A DNA stretch of 64,000 nt from contig NZ_VTGX01000005.1 of assembly GCF_009729095.1 (NCBI RefSeq), positions 496,001 to 560,000 on the forward strand. Direction: 5' to 3'. Below, piece after piece: positions 53,958 to 61,397 of this stretch; the first letter of the stretch is position 1, and every line of letters starts with the position of its first letter. Origin of the DNA: Mycolicibacterium sp. CBMA 247 (lineage in GTDB: Bacteria; Actinomycetota; Actinomycetes; Mycobacteriales; Mycobacteriaceae). A program made the translations under genes and the position numbers. A model generated the notes under the pieces. That model saw only the letters and a list, made by a program, of their open reading frames with translations. It did not search any database and was not told the origin of the DNA.

Positions 53958-54992
53958 TCAGTGGGCGTGCAGGTGCTGTTCGAAGAACCTGCGCAGCCGC
54001 GGGTCGGAGCGAACGAGACCCAACGCGAACTCGGCGTGCCCGGGTACATAGCCCGAGCCGATGTACAGGTCGAAGTCCAGACACAGCGCTTCGGCGCCCA
54101 GCGCTACCGCCGGGAAGCTGGTGGCCATCGAGAAGTACAGGATGGCGCCGCCGGGCCGGGTCGCCAACATCGCCGCATGCTCGCAGCCAGGGGCGTTCAC
54201 GCAGACGAACGTGACATCCGCCGGGCCGCCGTGCTCATCGAGGATCTGCCGCACCCGCACTGGGTCGGTGGCATCGGCCACCAGCACCTGATCGAAGAGA
54301 TCGAGTTCGCGCAGATTCTCGGCCTCTGTGGCACCCGGTACGACCGACACCGTCTGCACACCGTGTCGTCGCGCGGCCGCGGCACTGAGCACCGCGCTCT
54401 TTCCGCCACCGAGCAGTAACAGCCGCTGGGCCCGCCCGGACAGCAGTGTTCGCGACAGGATGCGCTCGGCCTGGGCGGGCGCGCCGCACACATCGAGTAC
54501 TGCCAGCACGAGTTCCTCGGGCAGGTCATCGGGCAGGGCGCTGATCATGCGGGGAGCCGCGACCACGGCCCGCGCGTCCAGTGGAATCACTTCGGACCGG
54601 GTATCCCAGCGCTGCAAAGAGTCTCGGATCTGCAGGGGAGTGGCGGTCAGGGAGATCAGGGTGGCCACCCGGTCACCCGGCTGGTAGGGAGCGCACTCGG
54701 CCGTATCCGCGATCGCGTTGACCTTTCCGACCAACATGCCGCCCGACCCCGTGCGCGGATTGGACATCTTGCCGCGGGTGGCGACGATGTCCAGCACCTC
54801 GGCGCGGATGTTCGCGGGGTTGCCCGCATGGTGTTCGACGAGGTCGCGATAGCTGGCGGAGTCCAGGTTGAGAAGCCCGACCTCGATCTCGATGTCACTG
54901 CCGGCCAACGGTTCTGCGGTGGACAACCGCTCGGCGGCCTGCGGCAGTGCGCCCGGTGGTGACATCACCCGGTCCGTTCCGATCGCGTTCAC
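53958..54992 (-). CDS. kdd: L-erythro-3,5-diaminohexanoate dehydrogenase
   Basis: The 344-residue enzyme starts at a GTG overlapping the tetR stop (GTGA). Family segments are P-P-G-A-L-P-Q-A-A near the start, L-N-L-D-S-A-S-Y, R-G-K-M-S-N-P-x-T-G-S-G-G-M-L, L-L-L-L-G-G-G-K-S (dinucleotide loop) and F-S-M-A-T-S-F late. Kdd oxidatively deaminates 3,5-diaminohexanoate to 3-keto-5-aminohexanoate, feeding Kce. The kal gene follows after 29 nt. Lysine aminomutase genes are not in the window. Confidence 0.88.
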   Translation of the reverse strand: MNAIGTDRVMSPPGALPQAAERLSTAEPLAGSDIEIEVGLLNLDSASYRDLVEHHAGNPANIRAEVLDIVATRGKMSNPRTGSGGMLVGKVNAIADTAECAPYQPGDRVATLISLTATPLQIRDSLQRWDTRSEVIPLDARAVVAAPRMISALPDDLPEELVLAVLDVCGAPAQAERILSRTLLSGRAQRLLLLGGGKSAVLSAAAARRHGVQTVSVVPGATEAENLRELDLFDQVLVADATDPVRVRQILDEHGGPADVTFVCVNAPGCEHAAMLATRPGGAILYFSMATSFPAVALGAEALCLDFDLYIGSGYVPGHAEFALGLVRSDPRLRRFFEQHLHAH

Positions 54993-55594
54993 GAATTCTT
55001 CCTCCGCGGCTTGCGGGCGGCCAGCGCGTTCAGGCTGAGCTCGACGTAGTTCGAGATCAGTGCGTCCAGATCGAGCCGTCCGCCGGGGCGGTACCAGTGC
55101 GCCACGCCGGTGCACATCTCCAGTAGCGACTTGGTCGCGACATCGACGTCGCTGACCGTGAACTGTCCGGCCTTCTTGCCCGCGCTGATGGTTCGGTTCC
55201 AGACGGCCTCATAGTCGTCGCGATACTTCACGATGGCTTCGCGGTTGTGCCCGGACAGCGAGCGCACCTCGGTGTCGCTGACGATGCACTGCAGTCGCCG
55301 TTCGGTGTGGGTGCGGACATGTACGGCAACCAGGGCGGCCAGCCGGTCTACCGGATTGATCTTGCCCTGCAACGCGACCTCGGCGTCGCGCATCAGGGTC
55401 AGCATGTTCTCGGTGAGGATCTCGACGAGCAGATCCTCCTTGGTGCTCATGTAGTGGTACAGCGTGGCGAGCGAGACGCCAGCCTCCTCGGCGATCCGCC
55501 GGATCCCGGTGCCGGCGAAGCCCACGCTGCTGAACAGTTCGAGCGCGGCTGTACGGATCTCCTGACGAGCCGAGTCGGATTGGCCGGTGGACAT
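54989..55594 (-). CDS. TetR-family regulator of the kdd-kal-kce operon
   Basis: The 201-residue protein has the N-terminal TetR helix-turn-helix (G-I-R-R-I-A-E-E-A-G-V-S, then L-Y-H-Y-M-S-T-K-E) and a ligand domain of the TetR_C type often found with acyl-CoA metabolism. It is the first gene of the operon and is coupled to kdd. Palindromes GATCG-NN-CGATC in front of it and in front of the divergent transporter operon are its probable operators. A CoA ester or beta-amino acid is a likely inducer (inference). Confidence 0.88.
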   Translation of the reverse strand: MSTGQSDSARQEIRTAALELFSSVGFAGTGIRRIAEEAGVSLATLYHYMSTKEDLLVEILTENMLTLMRDAEVALQGKINPVDRLAALVAVHVRTHTERRLQCIVSDTEVRSLSGHNREAIVKYRDDYEAVWNRTISAGKKAGQFTVSDVDVATKSLLEMCTGVAHWYRPGGRLDLDALISNYVELSLNALAARKPRRKNS

Positions 55595-55613
55595 CGAACC
55601 CCCTCAAAGTGTC

Positions 55614-55625
55614 GATCGAACGATC
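55614..55625. promoter_or_regulatory. Candidate TetR operator, left copy
   Basis: A perfect GATCG-AA-CGATC palindrome lies 19 bp upstream of the tetR start. The 13-mer containing its right half (55615-55627) recurs with one change at 55668-55680. The same half-sites and spacing recur at 55770-55781. Confidence 0.5.
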
Positions 55626-55769
55626 TAGTGAAGGAGCATACAACTACGCCTCGGGGGTTCGTCAATCATCGAATGATCTATCGAAATATCTTGTTAACAC
55701 TGGTGATACGCGAGTTTTGGTCAGATTCTCCATTCCTATTGCTGACGGATGGGTTCGACAGTAGTCTCA

Positions 55770-55781
55770 GATCGCCCGATC
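55770..55781. promoter_or_regulatory. Candidate TetR operator, right copy
   Basis: A GATCG-CC-CGATC palindrome lies 39 bp upstream of the solute-binding protein start and is followed by further GATC units. The half-sites and 2-nt spacing are identical to those of the 55614-55625 element on the tetR side of the 226-bp divergent region. Confidence 0.5.
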
Positions 55782-55820
55782 GATCGATCGACTCAGGACG
55801 TGAATCGAGGAGACCCCGCT

Positions 55821-56696
55821 GTGAGACTGAAGATATTGGCGACCGCATTGGCGGTCGGTGCGCTTGCCGTCGTCCCGGCCTGTAGTGTCGCCGAACCGGC
55901 CGGCACCGACTCGTCCGCGGCTCCTCGGGCCGCCGAGATCGCATCCGACAAGCTGGTGCGCAGTGGCTACCTCACCGCCTGTATGGACATGCCGTACCAG
56001 CCATTTCAGTACTTCGACGAGGCGGGCGAACCGATCGGAGTGGACATCGATCTGATGACCGAGGTCGCAGCCCGGCTGGGTCTCAAGCCGAACTTCCAGA
56101 ATGCGGTGTTCGACACCATCGTCGCCGCGGTCAAGGGCGGCAAATGCGACTTGGTCTGGGCCGATCAGTACGTCACACCCGAGCGGGTGCAGCAGCTGGA
56201 CATGATGGCCTACTGGAAGGCCGCCGAGGTGGTTGTGGTGCAGGAGGGCAATCCCAGGCACATCGGTACCAGGGATCAACTCTGTGGATTCAAGGTCGCC
56301 GGTCAGAAGGGCGGCGCCGACGTCGCAGCGCTGGAGAAACTCAGCGCCGCCTGTACCGGCAAGGGTGAGCCGCCGGTCAATATCCTCCAATTCCCGCGCA
56401 GCCCAGACGCTTACCAGGCTCTCGCCTCGGGGCAGGTGGATGCCTGGATGACCGAAGAGGTCGCCGCCCTGCTCCTGAAGAAGGAGGGGAAGGCCAAGGT
56501 CGAGTTCACCGACAACTTCGCCCTGGGCGACGGTGCGCTGGCCGGCCTCACCGCCTTCTCGTTCCGTCCGGACGATCCGGCGATCAAGGATCCGGTGATG
56601 AAAGCCATCCAGTCGATGATCGACGACGGCACCTGGCACAAGATCTGGGAGAAGTGGGGCCTGGCCGACATCGCGGTAGACCCGAAATCCGTCTGA
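55821..56696 (+). CDS. Solute-binding lipoprotein of a polar amino-acid ABC transporter (SBP family 3)
   Basis: The 291-residue lipoprotein starts at GTG 55821 behind a GAGGAG site, with lipobox V-V-P-A-C. Family 3 landmarks are Y-Q-P-F-Q-Y-F-D-E-A-G-E-P-I-G-V-D-I-D-L, K-G-G-K-C-D-L-V-W-A and a C-terminal W-H-K-I-W-E-K-W-G. It should capture an amino acid or similar cationic compound for the permease and ATPase that follow. Its divergence from kdd-kal-kce points to the substrate of that pathway. Confidence 0.9.
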   Translation: MRLKILATALAVGALAVVPACSVAEPAGTDSSAAPRAAEIASDKLVRSGYLTACMDMPYQPFQYFDEAGEPIGVDIDLMTEVAARLGLKPNFQNAVFDTIVAAVKGGKCDLVWADQYVTPERVQQLDMMAYWKAAEVVVVQEGNPRHIGTRDQLCGFKVAGQKGGADVAALEKLSAACTGKGEPPVNILQFPRSPDAYQALASGQVDAWMTEEVAALLLKKEGKAKVEFTDNFALGDGALAGLTAFSFRPDDPAIKDPVMKAIQSMIDDGTWHKIWEKWGLADIAVDPKSV

Positions 56697-56709
56697 CACA
56701 CCCCGGCAG

Positions 56710-56736
56710 GGCAGGGTGGCTTCGAGCCACCCTGCC
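56710..56736 (+). terminator. Intra-operon hairpin between binding protein and permease genes
   Basis: An 11-bp perfect stem (56710-56720 with 56726-56736) closes on TTCGA. It sits 13 nt after the binding-protein stop and 14 nt before the permease ATG. It probably attenuates or stabilises transcript so that the binding protein is made in excess. Confidence 0.65.
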
Positions 56737-56750
56737 GCGGAAAGGATTTC

Positions 56751-57566
56751 ATGGATATTCAGCTTGTGGCAGCAGCCAATAGTTATCCGTTCGACTGGCC
56801 TGCGTTCTGGGACTACCTGATGAACCCCAGCAGTCTCATCGTCAAGGGCCTGGTACTGACGGTGATCATCGCGATCATCTCGCAAGTGCTCGGCGTCTTG
56901 ATCGGGCTGGCTGCCGCGCTGGCCCGGGGCAGCAGATTCCGGGCAGTCCGCTGGTTCGCGTCGGGCTACATCGGACTGTTTCGCGGTACACCATTTCTGG
57001 TGCAGGTTTCGATCATCTTCTTCGCCGGCTTCCCGTTCTTCGGGCTGTCCATCTTCGGCGGCTACCGCTGGGATGATCTGCGATTACTGGGCTTCGTGAT
57101 CTTCGGACGGATTCTGGCCGGTATCTTCGCGCTCTCTCTGAACGAGGGCGCCTATATGGCCGAGATCGTCAGGGCCGGAATTAGTTCAGTGGAGTCGGGG
57201 CAGGTCGAGGCAGGTCATGCGATTGGGATGACTCACCGGCAGACCATGCGGCGCATCGTGCTTCCCCAAGCGGCCCGGACCATCGTCCCGCCATTGGGAA
57301 ATCAGTTCAACCTGATGCTCAAGAACACGTCGCTGTTGTCGGTCATCAGCGTGACCGAGCTCTACACCGCCGCTGCCATCATCCAGGGGCAGACGTTCCA
57401 GCCGTTCGAGGTGTTCGGCGCGGTCGCCATCTATTACCTTGCGCTCACTGCGATCTGGACGGTCATCCAGGGTCTGATCGAGCGCAGGATGAACCATCAC
57501 AATGTGCAATCGAAGCCCAAACGCCGGTCCGCGTCGGCCGGCCAACCTGCCGGGAGCGCCGCATGA
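56751..57566 (+). CDS. Polar amino-acid ABC permease (GlnP/HisM type)
   Basis: The 271-residue protein has about five membrane helices in the HEQRo/His-Glu-Gln-Arg family arrangement. Y-I-G-L-F-R-G-T-P-F-L-V-Q comes early. The cytoplasmic EAA loop is E-A-G-H-A-I-G-M-T, followed by L-P-Q-A-A-R. The family pore serves polar and basic amino acids. The ATG has a GGAAAGGA site and the stop overlaps the ATPase start by 4 nt. The C-terminal tail is basic. Confidence 0.92.
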   Translation: MDIQLVAAANSYPFDWPAFWDYLMNPSSLIVKGLVLTVIIAIISQVLGVLIGLAAALARGSRFRAVRWFASGYIGLFRGTPFLVQVSIIFFAGFPFFGLSIFGGYRWDDLRLLGFVIFGRILAGIFALSLNEGAYMAEIVRAGISSVESGQVEAGHAIGMTHRQTMRRIVLPQAARTIVPPLGNQFNLMLKNTSLLSVISVTELYTAAAIIQGQTFQPFEVFGAVAIYYLALTAIWTVIQGLIERRMNHHNVQSKPKRRSASAGQPAGSAA

Positions 57567-58327
57567 GCGATCAACTCATCGAGGTGTGCGGAGTCAGCAA
57601 GTGGTTCGGCGACCGTCAGATCCTGCACGATGTGGACCTGTCGGTCCTGCGCGGTGAGGTCGTGGTCATCATCGGCCCGTCTGGATCGGGCAAGACCACA
57701 TTGTTGCGCTGCATCAACCATCTCGAAGAACCCGAGAGCGGACAGGTGTTGATGGACGGGGTGCGGATCGGCACCCGGTTGGTGGGGAAGACGGCCAAAC
57801 CGCTTGGCAATGCGGAACTGGCCCGGCAGCGCGCCCAGGTCGGCATGGTGTTCCAGCGCTTCAACCTGTTCAGCCACCGCACCGCACTGCAGAACATCAC
57901 CGAAGGCATGATCCATGTCGCCGGTGTGCCCAAGGCTGATGCCGAACAGACCGCGCGCGAACTGCTGGAACAAGTGGGCCTGCCCGACAAGGCGGACTCC
58001 TACCCACGCCAGCTTTCCGGCGGTCAGCAGCAGCGGATCGCGATTGCCCGGGCGCTCGGCATGAAGCCCAAGGCGATCCTGTTCGACGAGCCGACCAGTG
58101 CGCTCGATCCCGAGACCGTGGGTGACGTACTCGATGTGATGAAGAAGTTGGCCCTGTCGGGGATGACGATGGTGATCGCCACGCATGAAATGGGTTTCGC
58201 GCGGGATGTGGCGGACCGGGTCATCATGATGGACCAGGGCCGCATCGTGGAATCGGGGCCACCGGCCGAGTTCTTCGCCGCACCGTCCTCGGAACGCACC
58301 CGCCAATTCCTGGCCCGGGTGCGGTGA
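57563..58327 (+). CDS. Polar amino-acid ABC transporter ATPase (GlnQ type)
   Basis: The 254-residue ATPase has Walker A G-P-S-G-S-G-K-T-T, Q-loop V-F-Q-R-F-N-L-F, signature L-S-G-G-Q-Q-Q-R-I, Walker B I-L-F-D-E-P and switch H-E-M-G-F-A. It energises the preceding permease. It overlaps the permease stop (ATGA) and its own stop overlaps the start of the phosphotriesterase-family gene, making a four-gene unit. Confidence 0.93.
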   Translation: MSDQLIEVCGVSKWFGDRQILHDVDLSVLRGEVVVIIGPSGSGKTTLLRCINHLEEPESGQVLMDGVRIGTRLVGKTAKPLGNAELARQRAQVGMVFQRFNLFSHRTALQNITEGMIHVAGVPKADAEQTARELLEQVGLPDKADSYPRQLSGGQQQRIAIARALGMKPKAILFDEPTSALDPETVGDVLDVMKKLALSGMTMVIATHEMGFARDVADRVIMMDQGRIVESGPPAEFFAAPSSERTRQFLARVR

Positions 58328-59253
58328 TGGCCGGTGCGGTGACGACCGACGTCATGACGGTGCTGGGTCCGGTACCGGCCGACCGGCTCGGTGTGGTGCT
58401 CCCGCACGAACACCTGTTCTGTAACACGTTGGCCGAGTACCGTTCTGATGGCCTGATCGACGACGTCGACCTCGTGGTCGCCGAACTCGCGCGGTTCAAG
58501 GCGGCAGGTGGTGGCACGGTGGTGGAGCTGACCTGCCCTAACATCGGACGCCGACCGGACCTGTTGCGACAGGTATCCGAGGCCAGCGGTGTGCACATCG
58601 TGATGGGCTGCGGGTATTACCGCGATCCCTATCTGGCCGGCACCGACCTGGACCGGCTGACGGTTGCACAGATCGGCGAGCGGCTGGCCGGCGAGATCGG
58701 TCAGGGCGTGGACGGTGTCCGGCCGGGCATCATCGGCGAGGTGGGTGCGGACGCACGATGGGTTTCGGCATTGGAGGAACGTGCGCTGCGGGCAGCGGCG
58801 TGGGCGCAACGCCGAACCGGCCTCACACTGACGCTCCATGCCGCGCGCTGGCCGGTGGGCCGCAACCTCCTCGACATCCTCGCCGAGACGCAGGTGCCGA
58901 TGGACCGGGTGATCGTCGGGCACCTGGACACCGTCAACGATCCGCAGTTTCACCTGGAGATGGCCCGGCGCGGCTGCTGGGTCGAGTTCGACGGCTTCAC
59001 CACGGCAGTCGCCTACGACACCGAGCGGATCGCGGGTTTCGTGGCACGGCTGGTGGACGATGGCCATGCGAGCCGGATTTTGCTGTCTCATGACCTGTTC
59101 CGGCTCAGCCACTTTCACACCTACGGCGGCGTGGGGTTCACCTACCTTCTGGACCAGGTGCCGCAGGTGCTGAAGGCGCATGGTGTCGGTGACGACGTGG
59201 TGACGGCAATGCTCACCACCAACCCGCAACGGGCACTGGCCGGAACCGACTGA
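58327..59253 (+). CDS. Phosphotriesterase-family metal hydrolase (probable amidase or lactonase)
   Basis: The 308-residue TIM-barrel hydrolase has H-E-H (27-29), G-E-V-G with Glu138 at the bridging-ligand position (carboxylated Lys in true phosphotriesterase), His171, His199 and S-H-D with Asp256. Family members of this kind are lactonases, esterases or acyl-amino-acid hydrolases rather than organophosphatases. Translational coupling to the amino-acid transporter suggests it processes the imported compound, for example by removing an acyl group or opening a lactam or lactone (inference). ATG 58327 (TGATG) or GTG 58324 may start it. Confidence 0.82.
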   Translation: MAGAVTTDVMTVLGPVPADRLGVVLPHEHLFCNTLAEYRSDGLIDDVDLVVAELARFKAAGGGTVVELTCPNIGRRPDLLRQVSEASGVHIVMGCGYYRDPYLAGTDLDRLTVAQIGERLAGEIGQGVDGVRPGIIGEVGADARWVSALEERALRAAAWAQRRTGLTLTLHAARWPVGRNLLDILAETQVPMDRVIVGHLDTVNDPQFHLEMARRGCWVEFDGFTTAVAYDTERIAGFVARLVDDGHASRILLSHDLFRLSHFHTYGGVGFTYLLDQVPQVLKAHGVGDDVVTAMLTTNPQRALAGTD

Positions 59254-59283
59254 GTGGCGCGATGTTTCGGCTGAACCGGATGG

Positions 59284-60657
59284 CTACGCCGCTTGGGGTG
59301 CCAACCGGGACCGCTGGAACGTGCCCGCCGGGACGAACCGTTCCAACAGCGCGTCGGCCGGTACGCCGGCGAAATCGGTGATCAGCTGCTTGGCCGCGGT
59401 AACCGAGGTGAGCGTTTCGACGGGCCGCGGATCATCCAGAAGGCCAAAGAGTTTCGAGGCGAACCGGGGGCTGCCCTGTGCCGCCGCGAAGAACAGGTTG
59501 CCGTACTCGGCCAGCTGGGGATCGGACAGGAACAACCGGGTCACCAGCTGCGCGGCCCGGGCCCGATGCGCATAGAACTCCTCGAATGTGCCCCGCAGCC
59601 AGGCTTCGTCGAAGCGGCCATCGTGCGCGGCCGCCTTGCGGACCAGGGCGGCGGCGTGCACCAGTCCACCCTGGGCGCCTTGACCGGCGATCGGGTCGAA
59701 GGACACGGCGGTGTCGCCCAGAGCGGCGACCGGATGACCGTTTGCGGTGCGGCCCACCCCGGTCCGCACGACCTGGGTGACTGCGCCTTTCAGCCAGGAG
59801 TGCGGATCCTCGTCGAGGATCCTGAGCTCATGCACCTCCGGCAGGTCCCAGTCGATGTAGTCGCGGTGTAGTGCGGTGACGACATCGAGTGCGGACTGGG
59901 CGCTGTCGGCACCGGCGAAACGGCGCTCCCAGTCACTGCCGGGCCGGGCCCAGCCCAGAAACGTCCACGTCGGGCCGGCATCCTTGTGCAGGTACCCGCC
60001 CAGCCAGGACTCGCCCTGGTCGGTGACGACGGTGAAGGCGTTGTGCCGTCCACCGGCGTTGCCGCGATGGGCGAAAACATCTGGACCGTACGGTAATCCG
60101 GCCAGGGTCACCGTCAGCAGGCTGCGCTGGGGGCGATCGTAGGCGGACCGCTCGACGTCGACCGGAAAGAGGGAGGACAACCCGCCGCGGCCGGTGGCCA
60201 CCAGGGTCAGGTCGACACCCGCGGCGATGTCGTCCAGCCGCACCGGATCGACGGTCTCGACGACGAACCGCCCGCCCCGTTGCTGGAACAGTGTCAGCCG
60301 GTCATCGGCCTTGAGTCGGGTGTCCACAGCCACCCCGACGAACCCGTCGAAGTCGGCATCGAAGGCGATCTCCTCGGCACGGTCCGGGCGCGAGCCGTCG
60401 ACCACCCGCACGCTCTGTCCCGTCGAGGTCGGGGCAGTGGCTAGATAGGTGTTCAGCCCCAGGCCCTCCTCAGCCCGCTGCGCCTCGCCGAAGATCAGTG
60501 CCGTACCGGTCGCCGGCACGCCGTCGCGCAGATTGCGCTGATCCCGGTCGCTGTAGAGAGTGACGTCAAACCCGTTGTCCAACAGCCCGAGAGCCGCCGT
60601 CACCCCGGTCTGCCCGGCGCCGATGACTGCCGCGGTACGCCCATCCGAACTCGTCAT
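59284..60657 (-). CDS. Styrene-monooxygenase StyA-like flavoprotein
   Basis: The 457-residue protein starts with G-A-G-Q-T-G-V (FAD loop), has T-L-V-A-T-G-R-G-G-L mid-way and a StyA-type C-terminal region with A-L-G-D-T-A-V-S-F-D-P-I-A-G-Q-G-A-Q-G (second FAD motif D-P-x-x-G-Q-G). StyA relatives epoxidise styrene or indole using FADH2 from a reductase (StyB). No flavin reductase gene lies beside it, so reduced flavin must come from elsewhere. It converges on the phosphotriesterase-family gene. Substrate is unknown. Confidence 0.82.
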   Translation of the reverse strand: MTSSDGRTAAVIGAGQTGVTAALGLLDNGFDVTLYSDRDQRNLRDGVPATGTALIFGEAQRAEEGLGLNTYLATAPTSTGQSVRVVDGSRPDRAEEIAFDADFDGFVGVAVDTRLKADDRLTLFQQRGGRFVVETVDPVRLDDIAAGVDLTLVATGRGGLSSLFPVDVERSAYDRPQRSLLTVTLAGLPYGPDVFAHRGNAGGRHNAFTVVTDQGESWLGGYLHKDAGPTWTFLGWARPGSDWERRFAGADSAQSALDVVTALHRDYIDWDLPEVHELRILDEDPHSWLKGAVTQVVRTGVGRTANGHPVAALGDTAVSFDPIAGQGAQGGLVHAAALVRKAAAHDGRFDEAWLRGTFEEFYAHRARAAQLVTRLFLSDPQLAEYGNLFFAAAQGSPRFASKLFGLLDDPRPVETLTSVTAAKQLITDFAGVPADALLERFVPAGTFQRSRLAPQAA

Positions 60658-60773
60658 GGCTGCCACTATGGGCGCACCGTTACCCCGCGTGAAGGAACTT
60701 GCTCAGCGTGATCGCAAGTGCCCGGGCCGGTGTGGGCACTTCCTCCTCGCCGCTCGTTCCTCGCGGCGCATCG

Positions 60774-61397
60774 TCAGTGCCCGCGGGCAACCCAGTCGTC
60801 GTAATGCACGATCTCGTCGCCGATCGTGGTCGTATCACCGTGGCCGGTGTAGACGACGGTCTCGCCGGGCAGCATTCCCAACCGCTTGGAGATGGACTCC
60901 AGAATCGTCGGGAAGTCCGAGAACGACCGTCCGGTGGCACCCGGCCCGCCCTGGAACAGGGTGTCGCCGGAGATCACCGCGTTCAGCTCGGGGATCGACC
61001 AGCAGACCGATCCGGGGGAGTGCCCCGGGGTGTGCAACGCATGCAGCTCGATGCCGCCCGCGCTCAACACCTGCCCCTCCTCAACGGTGCGAAAGTCACT
61101 GTCGGGGTGGACCACTCGCCACAGCATCTCGTCAGCCGGGTGCAGCAGCACCGGGGCGTCGAGAGTCTTGCCGAGTTCGGGGGCGACGGTGATGTGGTCG
61201 TTGTGGCCGTGCGTGCAGATGACCGCGACGACGTTGCGGCCGCCGACGGCCTCGACGATGGGTGCTGCGGTGTGGGCCGCGTCGAACACCACCACATCTG
61301 AATCGTCCCCGACGATCCAGATGTTGTTGTCGACGTCCCAACTGCCGCCGTCGAGTTCGAATTTGCCGCTGGTCACCACCCGCTGGATGTTGCTCAC
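60774..61397 (-). CDS. Metallo-beta-lactamase-fold hydrolase (Rv2260-like)
   Basis: The 207-residue protein has T-H-G-H-N-D-H, then H-T-P-G-H-S-P-G-S, G-D-T-L-F and a final T-G-H-G-D, a full di-metal set of the glyoxalase II-like group. It is coupled to mscR by ATGA. It may hydrolyse the S-formylmycothiol formed by MscR, completing formaldehyde oxidation, by analogy with glutathione systems (inference). Confidence 0.88.
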   Translation of the reverse strand: MSNIQRVVTSGKFELDGGSWDVDNNIWIVGDDSDVVVFDAAHTAAPIVEAVGGRNVVAVICTHGHNDHITVAPELGKTLDAPVLLHPADEMLWRVVHPDSDFRTVEEGQVLSAGGIELHALHTPGHSPGSVCWSIPELNAVISGDTLFQGGPGATGRSFSDFPTILESISKRLGMLPGETVVYTGHGDTTTIGDEIVHYDDWVARGH

